From positions 496,001 to 560,000 of the forward strand of contig NC_016472.1 in NCBI RefSeq assembly GCF_000226095.1: a stretch of DNA of 64,000 nt, given 5' to 3'. This document shows positions 54,165-64,000 of the stretch, piece by piece. A program made the position numbers and the translations under genes. The DNA is from Thermothelomyces thermophilus ATCC 42464. Taxonomy: Eukaryota > Ascomycota > Sordariomycetes > Sordariales > Chaetomiaceae. Under the pieces are notes generated by a model that saw nothing but the letters and a program-made list of their open reading frames with translations, did not search any database and was not told where the DNA came from. Position 1 is the first letter of the stretch; every line of letters starts with the position of its first letter.

Positions 54165-56018
54165 TTTCTTCTCTTCTTCTTCTTCTTCTTCTCCTTCTCC
54201 TTTCCCTCCCCCTTTCCTTTGGTTTTACTAGTATTATGATATTATTATCCTTATTCTTATCATGCGAAGCGATCGTGGTTGTTGTGTACCCGGTCGGAGT
54301 CGCGGTCGGTTATTCCTCTTTGCTTGAACGAATGGGGGAAAGGGGGGAGTGATGTGCGACTTCGGGGAGGGATATCGTTTTCGGAGGGACTCGGGAGATG
54401 CAGATGCAAGGGGCCATTGAAAGCCCAACAAGGCTCGGTTCAGCAGCGTGCGATAAGTCGGACCGGATCGCTCAATCGAATCGAGGAGTTTGCTGCGGCA
54501 CGGCGGGGATCCCGCGATCCGTATGGTGGTTGTGTTGCGCAAAGGAGCCAAAAAGCCCACTTCCCAAGGGTCGAATCGGCGTGCCCGTCCGCTGCCGTCG
54601 ATCGGGTGCCTCCTCTCCGTGGATCCGTTCTTTTTGAGATGAACGGCTCCGGAGGTGGGGATGACTATGCAGGAACCAACTACTGTTTAGGGAACTAATC
54701 GGGACATAGTGCGGAAAGCGGGGCTTAAGGGCGGTTCACCCGTCCATTGGTCAATGCCTGTCGATCCCTCCTACTCCCTACTCAGAAGGGATCTCCTGCT
54801 GACAACCAGGCTGTACGGATGTCGCTACCAAAAGAACTGGCTCACCGCCAAATTTGACCGGCAGAATGAAGCCGCTAAAAGCAACATAAAGTACAGTGGG
54901 GCAAAGCACTATAGCCACTAAAGCCTAGGCACTGTGGCCGATTGTTAGTGAAGATACCTTCTAAAACTTTAGCGACCTTGTATGGTTCGTGCACAAAGGC
55001 GGTGAGCCAGTTCTTTTGGTAGCGACATCCGTACATACATACACTGACCGGTTTGGGTCATAGTTGTAGCGGCACACTCCGAACTCACGGCAAGAATAAT
55101 CTAACACAGATGATTTCAGAAACGGCATAGTTGTCTCTCTTTTTGAATTGCTTATTATGCACATAGTTCCATTTGGAGAGCCGGAGCAACGCGCAACTCC
55201 GCTGAGGCATCCCAATCGATGGAAGTCGCCATCGCCTGCCCCAGTCCATAATCCGTTGTTCCCCGGTGCTGCTCCCCTTGGGGCATTGTTCCTCATAAGG
55301 AGCAGATGGCTGAGGTTGGGAGTCAATTGTCAAGTTCAGACTTGTCTCAACTAGAGATCCAGCCGATGGTGCAGCGCTGAAGAGGGACGCTCGCGGTTGA
55401 CGGGGCCATCGTTCCGTGACACCTTCTGAGAAGAGCGCCTTCAGATATTTTACTCTTTTCCTACATCTGTATAGGACACTTCCCTTTTTGTTGGTTTTTG
55501 TTGATCTACCTATGTAAACTTGGCTAGTGATATCCATAATTTGCAATACCACTAATGATCTTTTCGAGGCCCAAGATTTACGGCATGGGCATTCGCCGCG
55601 TAGAGCTCGATCGTCGCTCCCAGCAATCTGCCACCGTTTCATAGCCCTTCGAAAGACAGCACGTATTAGTCTCCAACAATACCGAGAAAGACTGTAAGAC
55701 GCTCCGTTCCAATCCGATCTGCTGTATTGCTGTATACCTATGTTTTATTGAAGAACCCCATTGCCCAACTAACCCCCTAGAAGCAGACTCACCAAAATCA
55801 AGGAGCAGAGACCAGAAATAAAGAGGATTGCCCCCGCCAAACAAAGCAGTATTAATGCTAATCCAATGCAGAGAGATACCGTAGAGTATTGAAACCAGAT
55901 CGTCAAATCAGGCTGCTTTTCATAACCCGAAACCCACCTTCCTTCTTCCCTTCCTCTCTGCAGCCCCAACTGCTCGCAAGGTCTGCGAGCTCAGCGACCA
56001 ACCACCGCCGCCTGCCAA
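54165..56018. other. Intergenic between ELMO and tricalbin genes
   Basis: No gene was found. It contains the ELMO upstream CTT tract, a perfect inverted repeat at 54813-55034 and the tricalbin 3' region. Confidence 0.5.
54813..55034. repeat. Perfect 37-bp inverted repeat with a 148-bp spacer
   Basis: Arm 54813-54849 is the exact reverse complement of arm 54998-55034. The outer ends are GTACGGATG and CATCCGTAC. The 222-bp unit could be a MITE with terminal inverted repeats, in which case TA or GTAC at the borders could be the target duplication. It could also be a transcribed hairpin. Perfect arms suggest recent origin. Confidence 0.8.
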
Positions 56019-59000
56019 CTAAGAAGGAGGCGCTCCATCCCGGCTCGGCAGCCTCAGCTCCCGCTTGTTCAAGATGCTCCGCCTAACCCCGCCGGCGATG
56101 GACTTGGTCGACTTGGGGCTATCCGGGATCAGCCTGCTGCCACCACCGTCCTCCGACGGCGTAAACGAGCTCTTGATGACGACCGTGCCGCTCCCCACCG
56201 CCAGCGTCCTCTCCATGCCCGTGTTGGAGTCGTCCACAAAGTACAGAGTCTCTCCGAGCGCGTCGTCGCTGCCAAACGTGTGGTGCTCCTTGGCCTCGAC
56301 CTTGAACTGCGCGTCCGGCGTGCACTGGATGCGGAACGTCTCGTCGAACTTGACCGTGCCGCTCGACGACTTGCGGTGCTTGGTCTTTCCGACCTGCTTC
56401 GACTTGCCGTCCCGCAGCTGGGTGACGACCACGTACACGTCGGCCGACGGCGGGAAGCCCGAGGCCGAGATGATGGTGAACGAGGCCGTGCCCGATGCCG
56501 CGCCGGGAACGATGGCGCTGTGGATCGACGAGGCGCCCACGCTCTTGGTGCGGCTGTGGCGCCCCGGGGACACGCTGCCGTCGGCGGCCGCACCGTTGCT
56601 TGTTTCGTCCGCGCCTCCGCTCGTGACGATCCGCGGAACATCGACCGAGTTCCGGTCCGACTCGCTGCCGCTGTCGTCGTCCTTCTTGCCGCGTATCCCG
56701 CGGAAGAGGAACGAGGCTCCCTTGCCCACGCCATGACCAACCGCCCCGGCCACTGCCACGCCGCCCTTGATAGGAACGCCGGCAACGCCGGTCACGATCC
56801 TGGTTGGCACCGAAAATGTCCCCGCCAGGGTCGATGTCCCCTGTCTCGTGCGGGTCACGTAGTCGGGAGTAAAGAGCATGCGGACACGGAGCACGCCCGA
56901 TTTGCCATCCAACACGTACCTGAACTCCTGCGCTCGGAAAGACTCGAGCTGGGCCAAGTTGATATCGACGCCTCCGAGGTAGTCGGGCTTGTCGGCAAAG
57001 TCCCAGTCCCACACCGTGGCCCGGAACTTGGCGGCGGTCCGGGAAGGAATCGACACGTTGAACACCTCGCCCCACGTTGGGTTCAGCGTCTTCTTCTGCG
57101 TCTTGGTCTTGAAAACCTCCTGGCCGTTGAGTTCGAACCTGACGAAGGGGTCGCTCTTGCCATTGGAGTCGGCAGCCGGGAGATCTTGGGCATCCAGAAC
57201 GTCGACTCGGAGGTTGCCCATGTTGTTGATGCTTTCGCTCGGGTCGAGTTGCATCCTGACCGGGACGTACTTGAGGCTGACTCTCACCGAGTACATTTCG
57301 CCGTCTTCACCCCTCATCTTGAGAACCGTAGGGTTGTTCTGAGACGGTTAGCCGGTGCAACAAAAAGCAGTAATTTTGAAACCAATTGTCTGCTTACCAG
57401 GCACTGCTTCAGAGTGTCGAGCGTGTTGCCAGACAAACGAGCTAGCGCGCGCTTCTCGTGAGCATCGTCGTGCTTGTCTCCTTTCTCGGTGACCACGATG
57501 GTCAATTTCGAGAACTCCAGCTCGCGGATGAAGCAGTCACCAATCTCGTCAAACTTGTTATTCCGTGACTTTGCCGTCGAGGAGACATAGGAGGGGAAGG
57601 CCATGTCGTCGACGTAGACCTCGATGCGGCACTGGCTCCTGGGAAGTTCCGCCTCCATGAGACGGAAGATGACGACGCCACAGTCGTGCCTGAGCAGTTC
57701 CTCAGGCGTGAGGTACACCTTGGGGGGTTCCCTCTCATCGCGCGACCTCCTAGGGGAGATAACGGACGTAGGACTGGTTGGCGTCGCCGGCGCACTGAGC
57801 TCTTTCCCGTCGTTGGACCTCACGTCCAGGGACTGCCTGACAGACGCCCTCGCGTCGAGCGACGGCCTGCTCAGGGAAGACTTGTCCTTGTCGCTCCCGG
57901 CTTCCTTCTTTTCCTGCCCGTTCTCTTGCTCTTGCTGCTTTTCGTCCCCTTTTTCCTTTTCTTTCTCCTTCTCTTCTTCCTCCTCCGGGTCCGCGACATT
58001 GAGAGTCGGGTAGAAGGCCACGGTGTACGTCAGCACGCCCTTTGCCGTTCCCTTACCGTGCATGCGCAACCCGTCGTGATGCTCGACCTTCTCGTCGTGC
58101 ACGAGCCACTCGCCGTTCTCGCCTTGGATCACGTAGTCGGCCTTGTCGATCTCGGTGAGCCCGAGGCTGCGATCCTTTCCTACATTCTCGGCGTCCATGA
58201 CCTCGAGCTGCATACGTCCCTTCGGACTCTGGAGGGGAATATAGAGCACCTCGTCCCAGTCAGGGTCGAGGTTGTTCTTGAATGTGACTGTCCTGCCCCT
58301 TTCGATGCCCGCACTGACAATCCGGGCATACGGGTCGGACTTGCCGAGGGCCTCCACGTTCCGGAGCTGCCTGGCGTACTTGAAGTGAACCCGCAAGACG
58401 CCGATTGGGGTCCTGTAACCGCCAGTGCCGGTTGCGATACCCGCAATCGCTACCGGTCTCCATTGGGCCATCATCTTGACGCGGCCGGTTTTGACTCCGG
58501 CGAGGTTGTACCACTCCCGGCCCTTGGCCATGAGTTCGAGCATGTCCTCGAGTTTGATCTGATACGTTCCAACGAGCTGGTCGCCAGCGATGTCACGGTC
58601 GTCCTTGATGGCCACGCCGAGCTTGGCGTTCTTCTTGTCCGTGATCAGGATCTCCTTGGACCCGTTGTCCCAGATCGGGTTGTTGGTCCGCTTGAGTTTC
58701 TTTGTAGTGTGTACCTCCTTGCCGTTCAGGAGAAGCATGGCGTACGGGTTGAGCAAGCCGACCAGGCTCTTCGATCCATCTAGCTCCTTGGCTTGCTCGA
58801 CAGTAAAGCGCAGGATACCCTGGTTTGACTCCGGGGCAGGTTCCGCGGCTCCGTCTTCACCCTCCCTGGGTTCCAAGACCGGGAAGAAACGGATGTCGGC
58901 AAGCACGACACCCCTCGCCTTACCGTCATGCTTGAGTTCCAGCCTCTCGTTCTCGTGATCGTACACTTCCTCCACGTTTTCCAACGCGAAAGATGCGGAG

Positions 59001-60741
59001 CCAAGTTTCTTGTCCTTGCGGATGTCGTTGTAATCGAAAACTTCAATGTCCAGGGAATCGTTGAACGAGGTGATGATGACGTAGTGCGTCTCGTTCCAGC
59101 GAGGGTTGGCGTTCTCCTTGACCACTTTGGTCTGCGCGAGCGGCTGTCTCTTGTTGAGGGAAACCACAGCATATGGATCGGGTGTGCCGGCAAACTTGTC
59201 GGTGTTCTTCAGCCCCTGGGCGCCATGCAGCGTGATGGCAATCACACCGATAGCCTGGTCGACGGGCGTGCCGGCCAGCATCTTGGCGACCTCGATCGGG
59301 AACACGTTTGGCGCGTACATCATCGGGGCGAGGGTCCCGTGGATCTGCTCCATGATGAACTTCTCAAGGCCGGGGATAAAGTTGATGTCGAAACCAAACG
59401 TCTCGCCTCCCAGCGGCTTGCAGACGTAGTCGATAGTGGGCCGTTCTAGGAAGCTCATCTCGATCTTCTCGACGTGAGGGAAGGGAATCTGCAGTTTGAT
59501 CTTGAGGCGCATCAGACCGGTGAAGGCCATATCCTCGACGATCACATCCAGGCCTTTGCTGACCATGGACTTGCCGACCCTAATCTCCAGGATGACCTTG
59601 GGATTGACCTTGTTCTTGATTTGGCGCGCCGTCATATCAGCCGTGTCATTGGGGGTGAAGCTGAACATCCAATCCATTATCACGACATCGTCCTCGGCCT
59701 TGGGGTACGTCTTGACGTGCTCCATCCGTGGCGGCTTCGAGCCCAGGGTGAAGGACTTGAGCTTGAGGCTGTCCAGGAAGGCCGGCGTGGCGTTGCTCAG
59801 GACCTGGTCGACCGTGTTGATCACGGTTTGGGCGAGAACGGGCTGGTAGATGGGCCAGAACTTGACCAAGAAGGAGTTGATCCACTCGACGGACTCATTG
59901 TCTGTCTCGAGCTTCTTGAGAGACAATTCGCGGGTTATGTCGTCCCGAAAGTTCCGACGGACTCGGCGGATCGAGGTGCGGTAATACGTCGCGCAGATGG
60001 CCATGATGATGAAGACCCAGGCGAGACCGCCGCCCAGCACGGCCACTAGCCATGAGGAGAGACATGCAAAGGCAATGACCGCCGCGTTGTGGTACCAATC
60101 TGTACGGCATGATTGTGAGCCCCAAGACAAGCCACCGCCGATACACCGGGGAGGACCCTACCTCCAAAGAACTTCTCGGACAATTGCGACTCGACCCAGG
60201 TCGAATGGTCCAGCATGTCCTCGCCCTCGTCGGCGGGCTCGTCAGGCCAACCGAACCTCGGAGCCCAACCTGCTTTGCTCCAATCGAACTCTTCCTCGAT
60301 GGCCTGGCCATCCGCAACTAGCTTCCCGCTCTCGTCCTTGACGACCTCGACCGCTCCGGCTTTGGAGGGAGATGGCAGGTCGACATCGGCCGTGGTTCCG
60401 CCGTCGATATCGCTCACGATCGCGACGCCTTTGGGCCTGTGGTGGAAACCCTCGGGGATCGCCTAACCATGGTCAGCACCGAAGGAGCTAGCGACGATAA
60501 AACAACCCATCACACCGTTGGGTATTGGGAATGTTAGGCTCGCACGTACCTCTCTTGCCTGGGCTTTCTTCTCTTCTGGGCTAGCATCAGGGTCGAAGGT
60601 GAAGGCTGTCACTCCTGCCCCCATGCTGTCCTCAACAATCCTGCGTTCGGCATCCTCGGCGGTCACATTGCTGTTGGGGTCTCGCGAAGCTTCGATAGCG
60701 CCCTGCTGCTTGAGCTCGTTGGCGGCCGCGGTCGTCGCCAT
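56019..60741 (-). CDS. Tricalbin-type SMP and multi-C2 lipid-transfer protein
   Basis: There are four exons: 60741-60550, 60462-60162, 60099-57398 and 57338-56019 (1504 residues). The introns are 87, 62 and 59 nt and all keep frame. A hydrophobic hairpin at about 170-200 anchors it in the ER. An SMP domain lies at about 238-438. C2 domains lie near 451-571, 588-705, 728-848, 968-1065, 1105-1218 and 1348-1435. The fifth keeps the Asp pairs (AADSNGKSDP and WDWDFADKPD) expected for calcium binding. Family members (yeast Tcb1-3, extended synaptotagmins) tether cortical ER to the plasma membrane and move lipids. Length and order match the family. Confidence 0.92.
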
Positions 60742-63408
60742 GGTGGGCAAGGGCTGTCGCTGCGTCTGCAGCCGTATCCCTCCTGCTGCTCAATTGCTTC
60801 AACGGCAAAGCTCGGCAGATGATTGCACTCGGGGAGACGGAGTGTGTGTCGGCAACAAAGTAGGAGCAATTGGGTTGGGCTAGGTGCGGTTCTTCGGCCG
60901 GAATTAGATCCAGTACTCCGTTACGGCGGAGAAAGCGGCACGGAGGTACCGAACAATGCGGACACTAGGATGCGGGACGGGAGGGGGGGAAGGGAGGAGG
61001 AAAATGGCGAGCGAGCTCAGGGAAGAGGCTTTAGGCTGCTGAGCGGCCGCTACCGAGGAAAGGAAACCATCAGGGATCCTGTGAAAGAGATAAAATGTGG
61101 ATAACAACTGTGGAGAGAGAAGAGAAGCTCAGCAGCGGCGATGAGTCGTGTAACCTCGTGGGGAGAGCTGGAAACAGACGTGTGTGTTTCGATGAGTGAA
61201 TGAACGAATGCTGTCTTGGCACGGCCGCGCCCCAGTGATGGCAAGGTCTAGCTGGGATGGAGATCAGCAGCGATCGGGGTGCTACGTCAGATAGTTAGGC
61301 CCCAGAGCGGGGAGCGGGCTGCACCACAGCTGCGCTGGCCAGGTAAGGGGGTCGGCAGCGCGTCGGCTAAGCCAAACCCGGGGGGGGTGGGGGGTGCTGG
61401 TCAATGGTTACTTAGTTTAGTAGTTGGTTCGAAGCGATTGCCAACATCTGGAGTCCAAAGGGGCTAGGACACGCCAATCGCCCAGTCCCTTGCAGTTGCG
61501 GACATTAACTCGCCAGCTGAAAGGTGCAGAACGGGGGCATGGGAATCCATGAAACTTGATCGGCGAACCCTGGGACAGCTGGTCTTGCCCGCGCACCAAG
61601 ACCCAGAATATTGCGCGTAACCTTGGCGGAGCAAAAATAAAACTTGGCGCGCGTAAGAAACATCATGAGGGGAAAGGGTATGAGATAGCAGTTTGCCCTC
61701 TCCGCTTCGGACGACTTGCAGCTTTAGATTTACTCGCTCACATGCTTGCTTGCCTATCGGCTTGCGCTACCTAGCATACAGTACGTGTTAACTACCTACA
61801 GTCCATGTCCAAGCCACCCCCCTCCCCTGTGTAATTTGTAGTGTAGGTAGACTGCAGTGGACGAGCAGTGGAGGACCTGAGGTGTTTTCGGTTGCGTTTC
61901 AGTGAGCTTCCGACTTGCTTCCCTCAGGTGGTCGGAGCGCGGGAGGCCCCAAATCTTGGGTTGATGAGGGTGGGGTACACTAGGCAGGCGGTAATCCTGG
62001 TCGTAAATCTCGGCACCAGCCATCCGGTCGCACCGGCAGCTCGGTTTCCAGAAGCCGGATTGTAACCCAATTTTGCGTCAATACGAGTCGCAAGTGCCAG
62101 GATAGAACGTCTTTATGATTCATGGCGCGTGCAGATAATGTACACTTACTCTAGTATTGTGGATTATGTGTGCATATACATACATATATGAGCGCAAAGA
62201 GGGTTCAGGATTTGAAGATATTGACATGCTCTTTGAATTAACAAATTCCTCTACGGATACGGCATCGTCGGTGCCAGGGTGGCAGATATTTTTTGCTCTC
62301 CTCTGTACACTTAGCGGCAGTGGCAATCTATCTTCCACGTGAGCAGGATGGAATTGCGGATCAGCCCCTGCACAAGCGAATTGCTACTTACCCCGAAGCG
62401 TGGATGGTGATGTTGCACTGGGGCGTTAGAGATGAGAGAATGCGACGGCAGCAATAAAAAGCGTGGTTGCGTGGGGCGTTTTCAAAAGGGGTAGGAATAC
62501 AGGCTGCCTCCGATCTCAATTCCTCCCTATATGCTCACTGTCTTGAGCATTTCGGGAGACAGCCTTGTTTTATTACGGATTTATGGTCTCCGAGTAACTA
62601 CTTCGTACCCCACCCAGTACGGATTCTTTATTCCTCGTCCTTTGTGATAAGCTCCACTTATGTAGTGTGATACTGCTGGTGCTTTTTCTTGCAGCAACGA
62701 GCGACAATGCGTATCTTACAAGTTAGACGACCAAAAACTGACCTGATTTCTACAGTCTGGCCGACCTGTACTGTACGCCCACAGCAGAGTGAGAATGAGC
62801 AGACTCTTGAGCGTTTTGATCCAGTTTGGTTTCTACGAGCACTCTACAGAATAAATGAGGGCGCCACGAGTCTCATATATGCCATGGCAATGGAAGAGCT
62901 GCCAAAGCATTGAATACGGAGTACGGATAAGGATGTACGGTACTTTCCGTTGGTTAGTATCAGTATGCGCAACAGCCGAGCTTAAAAAACTGGAAAGGCA
63001 CGGACCAGAATGGGACGGAGACGTTGATTCTGGAAGCTTCAGCCACAGTTTACTCAGCCTTAGCTTGGCATCTCGGCCAATGCTTTCCACTTGCTTTCCG
63101 CTTCATCAGCCACCTGTGGCAAATAGGGCGATTTTCTATCAACCAGCCTCTTGTGCCTGTTCTGCGTTGACGAGTCGCGACTGCGATAACTACCATTCAC
63201 CCAACTACACACGCAGGACGGAGTTACGACTCGGTCGATCGACCACGCGAAGCCACAAAAGCAATCATTTTATTGCCCAAATCAATCTCCAGTTTTCCTT
63301 TTTTTTCTTTCCTCTCGACAGCCAACGCGAAGCAAATTCCTTTGCCGACGAGTTATCTTCGACACACACTCCATCTCCATCTCCCCACCGGAGCTCCGAC
63401 CGCCGACC
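60742..63408. other. Intergenic between divergent tricalbin and U2AF genes
   Basis: No conserved gene was seen. It contains G-rich tracts (60972-61000 and 61378-61395), scattered TATG repeats near 62170 and, just before U2AF, a T/C-rich leader (63290-63330). Confidence 0.5.
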
Positions 63409-64000
63409 ATGGCCAACTTCCTCGCCTCCATCTTCGGCACCGAGCAGGACAAGGTCAACTGCTCATTCTACTACAAGATCGGCGCCTGCCGGCACGGCGA
63501 CCGCTGCAGCCGCAAGCACGTCAAGCCGTCGTACAGCCAGACGATCCTGATGCCGAACCTGTACCAGAACCCGGCGTTCGACCCCAAGAACCGGATGAAC
63601 GCGTCGCAGCTGCAGAACCACTTCGACGCCTTCTACGAGGACATATGGTGCGAGATGTGCAAGTACGGCGAGCTCGAGGAGCTCGTCGTGTGCGACAACA
63701 ACAACGACCACCTGATCGGCAACGTCTACGCCCGCTTCAAGTACGAGGACAGCGCGCAGCGGGCGTGCGACGACCTCAACTCGCGCTGGTACGCCGCCCG
63801 CCCCATCTACTGCGAGCTCAGCCCCGTCACCGACTTCCGCGAGGCCTGCTGCCGCCTCAACAGCGGCGAGGGCTGCGTCCGCGGCGGCTTCTGCAACTTC
63901 ATCCACCGCAAGAACCCCAGCCCGGAGCTCGAGAGGGAGCTCGAGCTGTCCACCAAGAAGTGGCTCAAGATGAAGCCGCGCTCGCGCAGCCCCACGAGGT
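63409..64000 (+). CDS. U2AF small subunit (U2AF35), 5' part
   Basis: The frame opens at the ATG in ACCATGGCC and runs to the window edge (197 codons plus one base). The last bases, ACGAGGT, could be a splice donor. A first CCCH finger (CX8CX5CX3H) lies at residues 18-37, a U2AF-homology/RRM-like domain at about 44-145, and a second CCCH finger (CX7CX5CX3H) at about 149-166. The start of an Arg/Ser stretch is at the edge. The protein recognises the 3' splice-site AG with U2AF65 in the spliceosome. The 5' part has no introns. Confidence 0.93.
   Translation, partial: MANFLASIFGTEQDKVNCSFYYKIGACRHGDRCSRKHVKPSYSQTILMPNLYQNPAFDPKNRMNASQLQNHFDAFYEDIWCEMCKYGELEELVVCDNNNDHLIGNVYARFKYEDSAQRACDDLNSRWYAARPIYCELSPVTDFREACCRLNSGEGCVRGGFCNFIHRKNPSPELERELELSTKKWLKMKPRSRSPTR

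Noticed and set aside
51885-54239. 784-codon plus-strand open frame opposite the ELMO gene (also a 668-codon minus frame at 51580-53586)
   Set aside because: Both are side effects of high GC at third positions. Their translations are low-complexity (Arg/Gly/Ala or Val/Leu/Gly), without domains, while the ELMO frame is clearly conserved.

Overview
The window comes from a filamentous ascomycete, most likely a Sordariomycete of the Sordariales/Chaetomiaceae type. The evidence is short 50-100 nt spliceosomal introns with GTRNGT donors and CTRAC branch points, GC-rich codon use, typical fungal proteins (tricalbin, basic proline-rich protein, PTPA/Rrd1, U2AF35, fungal homeobox factor) and a long AT-rich tract mutated in the style of RIP (repeat-induced point mutation). 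The species is an inference. No tRNA, rRNA or CRISPR array was found.

Layout 1: positions 1 to about 20,650 are a nest of retrotransposons. Element 1 (end of its 5' LTR at 1-33, 3' LTR at 6718-7131) is an apparently intact, un-RIPed chromodomain Ty3/gypsy element of Tf1/sushi type. It has a long Gag, a Pol reached by a canonical -1 frameshift signal, and a third gene on the opposite strand (212 codons) between pol and the 3' LTR that encodes a six-cysteine Zn2Cys6-like protein. It sits inside the reverse transcriptase region of an older RIPed copy (element 2, 7132-10805). A complete RIPed copy (element 3, 12297-19923) has two 459-bp LTRs and a TATAA target duplication. Around these lie a RIPed Ty1/copia relic and unidentified RIPed DNA.

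Most interesting system: all three gypsy elements carry the antisense gene in the same place. The pol regions are near-identical apart from RIP changes, but the pol-to-LTR segment is strongly diverged in nucleotide sequence. Even so, all three antisense frames keep a CX2C...CX2C cysteine cluster, a helical region and an RG(I/V)xxxEE motif. This suggests a selected antisense-encoded regulator. The elements also show self-primed reverse transcription: an 11-nt primer site complementary to the predicted 5' end of the transcript, with covariation between elements 1 and 3.

Layout 2: from about 20,650 the DNA is ordinary gene-rich euchromatin: an SDR oxidoreductase (22303-23371 +), IQ-motif protein (24059-26359 +), NF-X1-type zinc-finger protein (27111-30850 -), basic proline-rich protein (33458-34414 +), PP2A activator Rrd1 (35174-36565 -), exosome subunit Rrp46 (37164-38085 +), NAD kinase (41873-44038 +), homeobox protein (46075-48239 -), GRF zinc-finger protein (49182-50869 -), ELMO/CED-12 protein (51795-54164 -), tricalbin (56019-60741 -) and the 5' part of U2AF35 (63409 to the edge, +). 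These are housekeeping or regulatory genes with no evident joint pathway. Long intergenic gaps hold G-rich tracts, GTAC-rich simple sequence and a perfect 37-bp inverted repeat at 54813-55034.
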